Shown piece by piece: positions 1 through 10,760 of a stretch of DNA of 64,000 nt (position 1 is the stretch's first letter; the number at the start of each line of letters is the position of its first letter). A program made the translations under genes and the position numbers. Under the pieces are notes generated by a model. The model did no database searches. It had not been told where the DNA came from and saw only the letters and a list, made by a program, of their open reading frames with translations. Source of the DNA: Plasmodium coatneyi (taxonomy: Eukaryota > Apicomplexa > Aconoidasida > Haemosporida > Plasmodiidae). The stretch lies in contig NC_033559.1 in assembly GCF_001680005.1 (NCBI RefSeq), forward strand, positions 1,798,001 through 1,862,000, in the 5' to 3' direction.

Positions 1-1
1 G

Positions 2-40
2 GAGGAGCATCAGCAGGATGATGATGATGACCCGTCTTAG
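2..40 (+). CDS. Possible 3' end of a protein-coding gene (partial)
   Basis: The first 40 bases read in frame 2 as an acidic, low-complexity tail (EEHQQDDDDDPS) followed by TAG. Asp/Glu/Gln-rich tails are common in Plasmodium proteins and the flanking sequence turns T-rich straight after the stop, as expected of a 3' UTR. Only thirteen codons are visible, so neither the gene nor its strand can be proven; the opposite strand could also be coding. No function can be given. Confidence 0.25.
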   Translation, partial: EEHQQDDDDDPS

Positions 41-659
41 GGTAGAAGTAGCATTCTATTTTTCCGTGCTTCTTGGGGGTATTTTTTAGGACCCCAGAAT
101 AGGGGAGAGAAGGAAAAAAAAAAAGGTAACTGAGAAGGAGAAAAGGTGTACGTGTAAACGTACCCCGTGCGGATTTTTCCTTCTTCTTCCTTTTCTTCTT
201 TCTTTCTTTTTTTCCCACCTGCGCATCAACTTTTAAAACAATTGTATACGTCCCACCCTCGCTTTGTAATTATTTTTTTTATTTTGTTAACCAGTTCAAT
301 AGAACGTCTTTCAACCCTCCCAGATGAAGTGCTGCTTCCCCGGCTGCCAGTTGTGAATAATTTTGTGTCAATTCGACCGACCCCTGCTGGTATAACGTTG
401 CTACTTGATGATGCTTCGTTGGGGCGTTTTAAAATCGGCTGCACTGGTTGTGGGCATGTTTGTGTAGCGCGTAGGGGAATTTTTACCAATTAGCGTGTGA
501 CTGTGTGGGTGAAGTGCGGGAAGGATGAGGAAATGAATGGGCTTCCATAACGTCTTCGTTGAGTCTGCGTTCACTTTCGTTGCCCTTTTTGTCTTCATCT
601 TCCTGAAGTTACGCACGCTTTTTTCCTTTTTTCCTTTTTTATTTTTCCGCCCCCACTTG
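41..659. other. Intergenic region
   Basis: T- and C-rich spacer between the possible plus-strand gene end and the 3' end of the pseudouridine synthase. It would hold two convergent 3' UTRs. I see no convincing gene, RNA or repeat; a reading frame at 167-493 is a T-tract product. Confidence 0.5.
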
Positions 660-1953
660 CTAGAAGCGGCGTGTCTTCAAATCGGAGACCTCCCGATCGG
701 TCAGTTCGCGATACTGCTTGGGGAAAAATATATCCTTGAGGGTAATATTTTCGAAGGCAGTTCGTTTTATCTTAATGACCGGCTGGTTTATTTGCTCAAA
801 CATTTTTCTAATTTGTCTGTTTCGTCCCTCGCGTACGCTAATGTTTAGAACGGTTACCTTTTTAACTTGATCTTTTATTTTTATGGTTTCTTGCCTTAAT
901 ATTTCAATAAATGCTGGTTGTGTTTTTTTTTTTTGCATTATTTTTTGCTTTTCTTTTGCTGTATCTTCGTCTTGTAGATATACACCTGTGGCTAGCTGTT
1001 TGAGGACTTTCATTTGTGCCGGTCCTTCGATGTGCACTCTGTATGTTCTTATTCGTTGGTATTTTGGGTGCGTGAGTTTGTTGACCCAAGCGTATTCATT
1101 CGTGAGGAGGAGCACGCCGGAGGTGTTTCGGTCGAGTCGGCCTGCGAGATGGGGGAAGGCGTACACACATGCATAAACCAAATGGAGTAAAGAACTTACG
1201 GGTTATTTTTGCTCAAATATCATTAACCCAGTAAGGGTTAACAATTTTTTCTTTTTTTTCCTTCCCCCAAGTAGATCATTTTATGTAACCCATCCAAAAA
1301 AGTAACACCACAAGGAGGATGTTCTTTACTCGGTAGTGGGTATAGTTGCACCGTAGGGGAGGCAGACATCTCTCTACTACAATGGCACAAGAGCAGAAAA
1401 GAAAAAAAGTTCAAATCTATAGGTTTGGGAAGAACGTACCTACGGAAACTAGTCGGTAGTTGTCCATTATGTCCTGTGGGAAGAGGGAATATATGGAAGC
1501 CCTATCCTTCTCGTCATTAGATGTACATAGGAGTCCCTTTGGCTTATGAAGAACAAACCACTTGTACAAATTGTTCTCATTTCCATTAATCATTTTTTGC
1601 GTTCGGAGTATGTTGACCGTTTTTCCGAGAATTTTTATTTTATCTTTTGTTACATCGATATGTGTTCCGGGATTTTTAACAACTTTGTTATTTAGCTTTA
1701 CATTTCCATCTTTGATAAATTCGTCCGATTTCCTTCGGGATATTTTTTTCTCCATGGAAATGATCTTGTTCAGTCTTACGATGGGTACCTTTCTTGGGGT
1801 TATGCTGCTGCGCGTTGGGGTTACGTCGAAGCTGCTGACATGGCTGAAAAGTGGTACAAGTGTTAGTAGTATTAGTAGTGGTAGAAACGGTAGGATCAGA
1901 ATGGACGCGAAAAATCTGCCGAACCAAACGTGGGAACGGCGGGAAATATTCAT
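660..1953 (-). CDS. RsuA/RluB-family pseudouridine synthase, probably apicoplast-targeted
   Basis: Two exons on the minus strand: 1953-1440 and 1141-660, giving 331 aa. The intron starts GTACG and ends CGCAG and splits the Gly codon of the catalytic motif, which restores GRLDRNTSG (residues 172-180) with catalytic Asp175. Residues about 14-36 are strongly hydrophobic and followed by a basic stretch, as in a bipartite apicoplast leader. Residues about 59-110 fit an S4 RNA-binding domain. Then come the synthase signatures HKPKG, GRLDRNTSG, LLLTNE and, near the end, REGRNRQIRKMF, all typical of enzymes that convert uridine to pseudouridine in ribosomal RNA. A leader plus a bacterial-type enzyme suggests action on organellar rRNA (inference). 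It lies upstream of RFC1 on the same strand. Targeting could instead be mitochondrial. Confidence 0.85.
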
Positions 1954-2947
1954 CTATTTTTTTTTCTTCTTTTGAGGGAGGGGGGGAAACGTGGCTGTGT
2001 GTAATTCGGTTTTGGGAGGAGAAGAGCCTATTATAGCTACTTCGTGGAGGGTACATTCTCCCGAATAGGCATCTTCGTTGTGCTGCTCGCTTAAAAAGGG
2101 GAAAACTTGGCTAAAGGTGCAAACGTGGTGCCCCTATTGTGTGAAGAGTCGTCCCCTCTGTTAAGGTAAAAGGGAAACTACGCAGGGGCGGGTGCGCGTT
2201 GAACAAAAAAAAAAAAAATCCTAAACAAATCGTAAAAAAATGGCAAAAAAATCGCCCATTTGTTATTTCATTTTCTTGGCACACCACGCCTTTAAGTTAC
2301 GACGTTGGAGGGGGTGCCATCGTGAACGCTTCCTTTGATTTGCACATGGCCTTTTTTAATTCAACGCGAGGGTGCATGTTCGGCATTTTTTTCGCCACAA
2401 CCGAGGCGAGCAAATCGGACAAGGAGCAGCGCGTGCACCCGTCTGGGGGAATGCCTAGGTGCGTTCCGCGGCAAGGGTGGATAAAGCAGGTTGATGTGCC
2501 TGCCTACCTACACACGTGCTTAAATGCACACAGGCCGCGTGCCCAGTTTGAATACTATTCATTTAAAAAGTTGTGGAAAAAAAAAAAAAAAAAAAAGTGC
2601 CAATCATTTAAGAACTGGGCATTTTTCTCCCCATTTGGGGGGAGCGAAAATGACGATGAAGCCACGTTATGCGGTTATAAATACATTATATACATGTTAC
2701 TACATGAAGTTTATGGTGGAGGTACCTCCATACTCTGCAATAGATGAAAGAGGAATATGCGTTGGTGGCCGCCTTCTTTGAGATGAGCAGCCAGTTCCAA
2801 TTGACATTAGTGTGACAGAAAATGCAGTTGCGGGTGAGCGGCGCGGAAGGGTGGCCAGAAGGAGACATGTCCCTAAATCGCCACACAGTGTCGCTTCACA
2901 TTGCATAGAATGACTTCCTGTTGATTCGTCCTGTTCACGAGCAAATG
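1954..2947. other. Intergenic region (promoter of pseudouridine synthase, 3' flank of RFC1)
   Basis: About 1 kb between two minus-strand genes. It has A-tracts near 2205-2218 and 2578-2596. A reading frame at 2199-2747 crosses these tracts and has Lys runs but no domain or splice context, so I do not call it a gene. No other structure was recognised. Confidence 0.5.
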
Positions 2948-5737
2948 TCACCGTTTCGTTGCCTTGGATCGAGGGGTGGCCTTCCCCTTGGCGGCAGTCT
3001 TCTTGTCGACCTTACTCTTGACCAGTACATCATCGTCCTTCTCCTCCTTGGATTCACTAAGTTCGTCCATGTCTTCATCGGATTCGTATTCATTCAATTT
3101 GAAGGAAGTTTTCTTCTCAGTTGACTTGAGCCCCTTACGCATCATGTTAGGATCATTTTTGATAACGTGCGAAGCGTTATACTGCCTAGTGAAGGATGCC
3201 TTAACTTTTGACTCCAATTTATCATACAAATTTTCCTGTGTGGGTAATCTCAAGCAGGGGATATTTTCCGTGATCATTTCTTTGGTGACGTTATATTCTT
3301 CCATGAGTTGGATGGCCTTAGGTATGTTATTACTTTGGAGTGGAGAAATGATCTGTGCATATATATAATTTAAGAATCCAGAGGTAACCATATGTTTTGG
3401 ACAGACATTTAGCTTGTAGGACATGTTAAAGCACACCTCGTTTAGTAGCCTTTTATTTTTGTTGAAGGAGGAAATCCTTCCTAAGGCGGAGGGGAAGTTA
3501 ATTCTGCCAGACATATATGCCTTTAACATTTTAATTCGCATGACGGGACACACGCAACATAAAATGGAAAAGTGGGGAAGGAGAGAAAAGTCCATGGTCG
3601 TTTTCATGTTATATTTAATCTTTTCCGCCAGGGCTAAATCGTAGGATATTTGCGAGTAGGCAATCCATTTATTTATCGAGTTAGCAGACTTGTCATTGTC
3701 ATTAAATACATTGGTATAATTTTCACTTATAAAAAATGGGATCAATTCATAGTCCACAAAAAAGAGGTCCATGATTTCTCGTATTTTCAACTTGGATGAC
3801 TCATGGAAGTTTAAGAGTTTGAGTGTTATTTCAAATGGGTTGGCTAGCGATTGTATGTTTTTATTAGAATTGTTTAACTCTTTTTTTAGGTCCAAGAATT
3901 GTATTCGCTTGTACGTTTTGGAGAGTAGCTGGAGCGCGTTTAGCATTTGTCTCATGTCTCCATTTGTGCTTTCCCATAGGAGTTCCAATGCGTTGGGCTC
4001 CATCATAATATCCTCTTTTTTGCATATTTCCAATAACCTATTGACGACGCTATTTTTGTTTGGAGTTGTAAATTTTAAGTCGTAGCATTTGTTGGCTAAT
4101 GTTCTCATTTTGCTATTCTGCCTGTCATTGCAAATGCAGATAATTGGGCATTTTGTTTTTTCGATAAGCTTCAATATGGCTGTACTGCCTCCCCTGTCTC
4201 CACTAGACATGCCATCCACTTCGTCCATAATTATGCAGGTTTTTGTTAATTTCCGACTTTTAATCGAAGCAATGGAGTACCCTCCCGTGGCCATTTCGCT
4301 GATTTTTTCTACTGCCGCTTTGTTTCTCTCATCGGACGCATTAAATTCGATAACATTATATCCTGAACTTTCGGCCACAATTTTTGCAGTCGTCGTTTTT
4401 CCAATCCCTGCGGAGCCACTCAAAAGTGCACACCTGGCATTTACATTTTCGAATACCCCCCTGAATGTTTTCGTTACTTGTTTTTTTAGCCCTTTTATGC
4501 ATACATCATCCCAGCTAGCTAGCCAATTTTTTAACTTAAGCACATTCTGATTGTTCCCTACAAGTTCGTTTAGGCTTTTTGGTCTGTACTTCTCTACCCA
4601 CAGTTGGTTCTGGATTTTGTTTTGAACCACCGGTGCACTGCAGTTGGGTGGGGTATCCTTCTCGCTGTGTGTGGCACGATTATAGCTTCCACTTGCGCTG
4701 TTCCCACTTTCACTTCCAACTTTCGTGAAGTCGCTTTGTTGCATCTTTTCGAATGCGTCCTGGTCGTCTTTCCCGTCAGCGGTGTCTCCCCCATTGGGCG
4801 TTTTGTCCTTCTCCTGTGGTAGCATTTGGAGGAGCTCCTCCTCGTTCAAAATTTTAATATTGGACTTGCTCATCTTCTGGATCTCGAACGCCTTCTGGTA
4901 CTTCCTCCCCTCGTTGTACATTCGGCCGTCTTCCAGGTACTCCCCATGAATGAGATAATGCGTTTTTGACGACACAGCGGACATAACGCTTCCTCCATGC
5001 TCCTTTATTTTTGACGCTAACTCATCTCGAGAGAAATTTTTAAAAACTCCTGTTAACACAAACTTGAGGTTTTGAAAAGGGAGGTAGTCAAAATTGTTAG
5101 CTCCATCGTCGCTGTTGTTAATTCCACGGATGGTGGACATGGAGGTGAGGTTTTTCTTTTTTGTGGTATTATTCCCGCTGCTATTGTTAAGGTTGGTTTC
5201 TTCTTTGGTTTTTCCCTTCCCTGGAGAGGTGTGTTTTTTTTTATATTTCATTTCGTCTATCATGTTGGATAGGGCTTCTTCCCTTTGCCTCTTCAGCCCG
5301 CTGCTGGTATGAGAAGGTTCCTTTTTAAATTTTTTACTTTCCAGGTGGAGGGGACTTGTACTATTTTCTCCTGCATTGTCCTTCACATTGTGTCCGGTTT
5401 TCACTTGGTCTGCCTCTATTTGGTTCTCCATCCTTTTGGAACTTGACTTGAAGTAGGACGTTATGTCATGGTACGCGGATTTGCCTGACGACTTATTTTG
5501 CACTGACCTGTTGGACGTAGATCCTGCGTAGTAGGTATCCTCCTCATCCTTAATTTCGACAACGCCTTTGGATTTAGAAGCATTCGTCTCTTCCGTGTTA
5601 AACAAATCGTTGTCCTGATCATTATCGTCATCGTCGTCATCAAACAAACTGCTTGATACTTTTTTCAGTCGCCTTCTTTTCCTTCCCCTATCGCTGTCGC
5701 TATCATCATCGAAGAGCTTCCTCCCTTTGGAGCTCAT
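2948..5737 (-). CDS. RFC1: Replication factor C subunit 1 (clamp-loader large subunit)
   Basis: A single-exon gene of 929 aa. RFC1 is the large subunit of the clamp loader that opens PCNA and places it on primer-template DNA in the nucleus. Residues about 1-215 are charged and low-complexity, with basic NLS-like runs (GRKRRRLKK) and a PIP-box-like DITSYF at 91-96. Residues about 219-306 form a BRCT domain. WVEKYRPKSLNELVG (about 380-394) is the RFC box; GSAGIGKTTT (about 441-450) is Walker A; CIIMDEVDGM (about 501-510) is Walker B; PIICICNDR is sensor 1. The remainder matches the RFC1-specific C-terminal domain and ends in a Lys/Arg-rich tail after an acidic stretch. The order BRCT then AAA+ separates RFC1 from the small subunits. 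The ATG at 5737 follows an A-rich stretch and precedes the acidic/basic start. Confidence 0.97.
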   Translation of the reverse strand: MSSKGRKLFDDDSDSDRGRKRRRLKKVSSSLFDDDDDDNDQDNDLFNTEETNASKSKGVVEIKDEEDTYYAGSTSNRSVQNKSSGKSAYHDITSYFKSSSKRMENQIEADQVKTGHNVKDNAGENSTSPLHLESKKFKKEPSHTSSGLKRQREEALSNMIDEMKYKKKHTSPGKGKTKEETNLNNSSGNNTTKKKNLTSMSTIRGINNSDDGANNFDYLPFQNLKFVLTGVFKNFSRDELASKIKEHGGSVMSAVSSKTHYLIHGEYLEDGRMYNEGRKYQKAFEIQKMSKSNIKILNEEELLQMLPQEKDKTPNGGDTADGKDDQDAFEKMQQSDFTKVGSESGNSASGSYNRATHSEKDTPPNCSAPVVQNKIQNQLWVEKYRPKSLNELVGNNQNVLKLKNWLASWDDVCIKGLKKQVTKTFRGVFENVNARCALLSGSAGIGKTTTAKIVAESSGYNVIEFNASDERNKAAVEKISEMATGGYSIASIKSRKLTKTCIIMDEVDGMSSGDRGGSTAILKLIEKTKCPIICICNDRQNSKMRTLANKCYDLKFTTPNKNSVVNRLLEICKKEDIMMEPNALELLWESTNGDMRQMLNALQLLSKTYKRIQFLDLKKELNNSNKNIQSLANPFEITLKLLNFHESSKLKIREIMDLFFVDYELIPFFISENYTNVFNDNDKSANSINKWIAYSQISYDLALAEKIKYNMKTTMDFSLLPHFSILCCVCPVMRIKMLKAYMSGRINFPSALGRISSFNKNKRLLNEVCFNMSYKLNVCPKHMVTSGFLNYIYAQIISPLQSNNIPKAIQLMEEYNVTKEMITENIPCLRLPTQENLYDKLESKVKASFTRQYNASHVIKNDPNMMRKGLKSTEKKTSFKLNEYESDEDMDELSESKEEKDDDVLVKSKVDKKTAAKGKATPRSKATKR

Positions 5738-6097
5738 TTTGGGTATCCCTTTGTTTGGGCAGTAAGCAAATGCGTTGTGTGTGTGGTTGAGCGGTTTGAA
5801 GATGTATCTCTTCTAAGGCAAGAACAACGTTCGGCAGGAGAAAATTCATTCAAAAATGGAAAAAAAAAAGGAAAGTTTTAAAGGAGTTTCCCCTTATAGC
5901 GTTCCTTTATCGTGATGAAAATTTTCCAAGGGGGGGAGAAAAAAAGGGGAGCATTCGCATTTGCGAGAGTGTAATTCTCCTCCGTTCGGAAAGAGTGCAA
6001 GGTGGAATGGTTAAGTGGAGTGGTTAATCGGAGTGGTTAAACTGAGAGGGTGATCGAACCAGCAACGCAAAATGGTGGCGCAGAATGTTGACGAAAA

Positions 6098-6417
6098 ATG
6101 GGTAAAAGGAAGCAAACGAAGCAGGCACACAGTATTGATCACACCAATGAAGCGTTGGCGAAGGAAAGCGAGAAAAAAATTATCACCTCAGATTGACGTC
6201 TCAAAGGCGAGCATGAGAGCATGCACTGTATCGTGCACTACATTCAGGAAAGGTAAGCACATTCAACGGACGCTAGCATGCCCGTGTTTATAACCCTAGC
6301 CTGTGTGTTAAGCTAGTGGGGTGCGGGCTTTCGACATTATTGTAGCTGTGCCGCAGGAATAAAATGAATAAACATATAAATGAAAAATGTAAACCCAATG
6401 CAGCGACGCTGAACTGA
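6098..6417 (+). CDS. Possible small two-exon gene with one in-frame UGA
   Basis: From an ATG in good Plasmodium context (AAAAATGG, stop just upstream) frame 2 reads MGKRKQTKQAHSIDHTNEAL and on to residue 32, then TGA at 6194-6196, then stays open to a consensus donor (AAAG|GTAAGC, intron 6253-6356, acceptor GCCGCAG). Joining the exons keeps the same frame open for another 20 codons to TGA at 6415-6417. Codons are mostly purine-first, as in real genes. Options are a selenocysteine UGA (Plasmodium is known to make a few small selenoproteins), a recent pseudogene, or a spliced non-coding RNA. A competing frame from 6072 is richer in Arg and less gene-like. A hairpin at 6682-6722 lies in the 3' flank but shows no canonical SECIS core. 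I do not recognise the protein. Confidence 0.3.
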
Positions 6418-7466
6418 CCAATTCGTCTTAGCTGAATCAAACCTTTTCTAAACCTTTAAGTGGAACTTATCCTTTAGGACCTTGCGGATTGCACAAAAGT
6501 TTGGCGCTTAAAAATTCTGCCCCTGTATGGAAGTTTCTTAACTAAATTGTTTCGTCTCCCCGGCGATTGTTTGCTTACGTTTCGCCTTTTTTTTTTTTTT
6601 TTTTTTTTTTTCTCGTTGCGTCGCTTTCTCCAAGGAATGCAAATTTTTTAAAAAGAGTGTGTCTCCACTTAGGGGGGGATGGTCCTTCCCAGCTGTGCAC
6701 AAAATGCAAATTGGGAAAGGACGGGCATACTAACCTGTCCATTGTTTATATGTACATTAAAAAAAAAAAAAAAAAATGGGAGAGCGTTTTTTTGTTTCAC
6801 CGATGGTTTTTCTCTGTATGGTGGGAAAATTTATTCAGCATTTTTGATAGAGCAGATTGAGGCGCTCACATTTAAGAGAGGTGATTTGCCAGTATTTCCC
6901 TTTTTACAAAAGATTGCAAAAAAAATGATAAAGGAAGATTAATTTATTTACATCGATTTATGTTTCTTATGAAGGGAAACTTTTTTTTTTTTTTTCCCAT
7001 GTCTACTACTGATAATAAGGCATGTACCTTTGGGGGGCACAGACGAAGGGGGGGTTAATCAAACATCATAACACTCTAGGCATTGCAATTTAAAAACAAA
7101 AAAAAAAAGATACGTTGACATAAAATAAATTTATATTTTCCTACAGCTTTCCATTTTGGGGAAGGAAAATTTTCTTCTTCTTCCCCCCAGTGCGCTGCTT
7201 CTTACTCCTCGCATTACCGAAGAGTGAAAGTCTCCATCTCGGTAAAGCACAAATGGGGTCTTTTACGCATGGGGCAAGTGGCACCATCTTCCCTGTTTTA
7301 CAATGCGATGGGATTCCATTTTGTGCAGCCTTCACAGGTGTGCAACTGTGGGTGTGGTTTTGTCGTCAATGAGGCGGACCCGGTTTTGTTTTTTCTATCC
7401 TTTTTTTTGCACCTTTTTTTGGTTCCCCCATTTGGTCATAGTCAAATGGGCGTCGTCTATGGGAAA
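6418..7466. other. Intergenic region between RFC1/small ORF and the first PHIST gene
   Basis: Poly(T) near 6588-6612, poly(A) near 6758-6776 and 7099-7108, and an imperfect 10-bp stem-loop at 6682-6722 (one-base bulge, 20-nt loop). The rest would be 3' UTR of the minus-strand PHIST gene. No gene is supported. Confidence 0.5.
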
Positions 7467-8543
7467 CTACTTGGAGTAGCCCCTTAAGTCATCGAGCAAT
7501 ACTTTCGTCCACTTATTTTTCATCCTTTTGGTGAATTCTTCCCAGGATTTTTTATTTTCCATGATGAATTGCATGAAGGTATATCTGGAGCAGCGATCTT
7601 TGTTATACAGGTCGTAAAAGGAACTCAAATTTTGGGAATCATAATTTTGCAGCTCGTCCACGAAATCGGAGTAGGCCTTCCACCAAACTTTAAATAAAAA
7701 TTTCTCTGGAATTTGTTTCTTCTCTGTTATGTGAACACATTTCTCCCACAATGTCTTTATCATATCTATGTATACGTGTCTCCTTTTGTCGTAAATATTT
7801 ACCCATAATTGGTACATGTCTTTTTTGCTAACATAGAAATATAAGCTGTTCATTTGTTCCTTTAGTTCTCGTTCGAACACCTTTAGGTTTTTTACAACGT
7901 TTTCCTTTGTTTTAACGTTTCCCATATAGTGTTTCGTTTGGCCAAGTTTTTTTTCATTTATATAGTTGTTAATTTTGAGTCTCAATTGGAAAAACGCGTC
8001 GTCCGAGGTGGAGAAGTTCATATGCCTTTGGTTTATTGTTTTGGGTTCGATGGGAATATGGTTGTTCGTGCTGGTACTGCTTGGGGTGTCCATACTTTTG
8101 GGAGGAGTTAGGTATTCTATCTCGCGCGGCATCTGGTGCACATGAACAGGTGTGTATGTGGAATCTTCCGTGAGCTCCGCTTGTGCCTCTCTTCCCACAT
8201 CTCCGAATTCTTGCAGCTGTGCAAGTGCCGGCTTGGAGAAGCTTCTCTCTCCATTCGAGCAGCTCAATCCGAGGTAAGAATTTGCATTTGCGTGGGAATG
8301 AAGAATCTCCGTTGGGTGCTGCGAGTGGGCAGGAAAAAGTGCAGGTTTCTCATTGGAAAAAATGCTATTGTTATGCATGCAGAAGTAAGGGAATAAAGGA
8401 ACCTGTTGTGTCCACACTCACATGCTAGAACTACACCTAGGTGGTGAACTTACCAGTAGGAGCATGATGAGCAGAGGGCAGATAGAAACCTTTTGAGGGG
8501 TAGCAGATCTGTTCGAAAAGAACTTCCTCCTTGTGTTTTCCAT
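7467..8543 (-). CDS. PHIST-domain exported protein, PEXEL degenerate
   Basis: Two exons: 8543-8454 (30 codons) and about 8318-7467, total about 313 aa. Exon 1 has a basic start and a recessed hydrophobic core (ICPLLIMLLL). The preferred acceptor follows a pyrimidine-rich run ending CTCGCAG and gives a 135-nt phase-0 intron; a nearer CAG at 8403-8405 would give a 51-nt intron. The C-terminal half, from about residue 150, is a helical PHIST/PRESAN domain with spaced Trp and Tyr residues (KKDMYQLWVNIYDKRR, FKVWWKAYSDFVDEL, KKSWEEFTKRMKNKW). PHIST proteins are exported and several in P. falciparum bind host or parasite knob proteins. At the usual PEXEL site this protein has RSFSK rather than RxLxE/Q/D, so export is uncertain. 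It lies tandem with a second PHIST gene at 10761. Confidence 0.85.
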
Positions 8544-10243
8544 GGTGAAGTAAATTGATTTATATAAAGGGTTTACTCTCCTTTGAATTTGAGTTCATGT
8601 TACCGGTGGAGTAACTCCTCTTTTTTTTCTTTTTTATGATGCAGATATATAAGCGAGAGGGTGGTTGGTATGAGGGCAGTTCAGCTAGACTATGTAGCTA
8701 CCGGAACCCTTACGAAGGAAGAATCGTAAGTATCGAAAAATTTCCTGAACGTTGAATATCCTCTAGGCAACGACCTCCTGTTTAGCAGTTTTGACAGAAG
8801 TGGAAAGGTCGCCACCTTGGTGTTTGACTAGAAGGGATGGAGGGGGAAAAAACAGAAAAAAAAAGAATGCATATTCCATGTTTGCCATTCAATATGTTAA
8901 GAGATCATATGTTGCCCGTTCTTAGTTTTTCAACACCCCTTAAGAAGGTGATAAGAAATGAATTCCTTTATATATATGCAGGGCGCCAAAATTGTAAGCG
9001 TATTCAACGTGATGTTATTGCTTCGACGGTGGAGAGTCCGGTGCCAATCGTGTCAACGACAGGAGTTGGCAGTTAGCGTGCACCGTGAGTGAACTGTTTT
9101 TTCAGAGAAAAATGCCTCATGTGGTGGTACCCCGTGGTGCACCACTCCCAATATAGGCAGGACCACTAGAACATTTTGACCCAGTAGAAAAAGCAAAACA
9201 GAATAAATCTGCCTAGGGGGCAGGGGTATATAACTGCGTACTTTCATCCATTTTGAAAAGCGAAAAACAAAAAAAAAAAAAAAAAAATTTGTGCCTTTGC
9301 ATGTAAGGAAGGGGGAATGGGGTGGCCTCCTCATTCGGCAAAGAAGCACAGCACCCCTTCACAAGGTGCAACCATTTATCTTTCTTTATATACGTAGTTG
9401 TGGTACATAATCATGGCCTAAACTTAATTAAAATTTTTTTTTTTTTTTTAATACCTTTTTGCTGCGCATTTGGTTTAGGAGTGCACAGATAGATAAAACT
9501 GACCTACACTTATTGCAGCATTTTTCTCTTTGAATGATTTTTTTTTTTTTTTTTTTCGAAATTTGCGCGGAGGGGTGACCGACATTTGGAGTGGCAACTT
9601 AAGAAGGAAAAGAGAAAACTTCACATATGGGGGTTATTTATTTTTTCATCACGTTGGATGCATCAAAAATGGTTCTTCAGCGAGTGCAATTTTAGAAGTG
9701 TGTGTTCAATTGGTGAATAATTTTTTATGCACATTCGGGGGGTTAAAAGAAGGGGGGGAAGGCAGTATGTACAATTGTTGATTTGTCCCTCAAAAGTGGA
9801 CTCTTTTTTTTTGTCTCATTTCGGTTGACATGCTTACCATGCATTAAGCTAGAGTGATATTTGTGCCGATTTATTTACATATATATCCTCGTGGTTATGG
9901 GTAAAAAGCAAATGATAATTGATGTTGCAGATGTAACGTTTATGCAAGCAAGTGAAAGGATAAATTTTTTTGGAGACTTCAGCGCTAAGAGGTAACTCGG
10001 CAACTTTCTCTGAGAGCAGCTCTGTGGCAGCGTTACCGAGGAGAGGTACCCCCTCTTACTTGTTGGTACAAAAATTGTGTAGCCATTTGTAGAAAGCACT
10101 ACGCAGTTGTGTCTGCTTTAAGGATTACGATTAGTCAAACGTAAAGTGGTAAAAGGAAGGACATCTGGCAGCGCCCTCATTTCTCACTGTTGAGTAGAAG
10201 TATAAATGCAGTTGAGGGTAATCTAACAAACTCATTATTAGCG

Positions 10244-10276
<33 letters not shown>

Positions 10277-10760
10277 CAAATGTGTAAGCAATGACGAGTA
10301 GGAAACACGCAAGGGTATGTACCTGCTTTTTCTGCATGTTTTGCGCGGTCGCCACTTTTTTAATCCATTTTCACCCCATTGCGTGATGAACAAATTGCAA
10401 AAGAAACTTGCAGGGTGGGAAAGAATCAACACCCAGTATGCAAACAATTGTTGTGCATTTATATGCATGCATGATAAGGTTAACCCATGGCGTAGCGATA
10501 AAAATGGGAAAGCAGTGGACGAAGAAAAAGGTTCTTCGCTCAGTTCGTAATGCGTGTTAACGGAGGGAAGGAAAGCACCTCTTGGGGGAGTTTATTAGCG
10601 TGGGGAATGTTCCATTCTGTTGGTTGGCTTAATTCGTTAGATACGTCCTCTACGAAAGTTAGTAGGAGAAGAGGGTTGTGGTGCTGCTTGAATCGAACTG
10701 TCTCTCTTCCCCTCTGGAAGCCTTGTTGGAGTAATTCCTCAACACAATGAGTATAAGGTT
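8544..10760. other. Intergenic region between two PHIST genes
   Basis: About 2.2 kb with A/T tracts near 9270-9288, 9430-9449, 9537-9556 and 10243-10270. Short frames on both strands are interrupted by or built from these tracts. I see no gene, RNA or organised repeat; presumably promoter of the first PHIST gene plus 3' UTR of the second. Confidence 0.5.

Noticed and set aside
2199..2747. 182-codon plus-strand frame
   Set aside because: Begins in an A-tract, contains a Lys run from another A-tract, and has no domain or codon pattern; lies in a promoter/UTR interval.
6072..6293. 73-codon plus-strand frame over the small spliced ORF
   Set aside because: Arg/Lys-heavy and runs through the consensus donor; the overlapping frame from 6098 has more gene-like codon use on both exons.
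6682..6722. Stem-loop as a SECIS element
   Set aside because: The stem and A-containing loop are suggestive, but the paired UGA/GA core is not visible, so I do not annotate it as SECIS.
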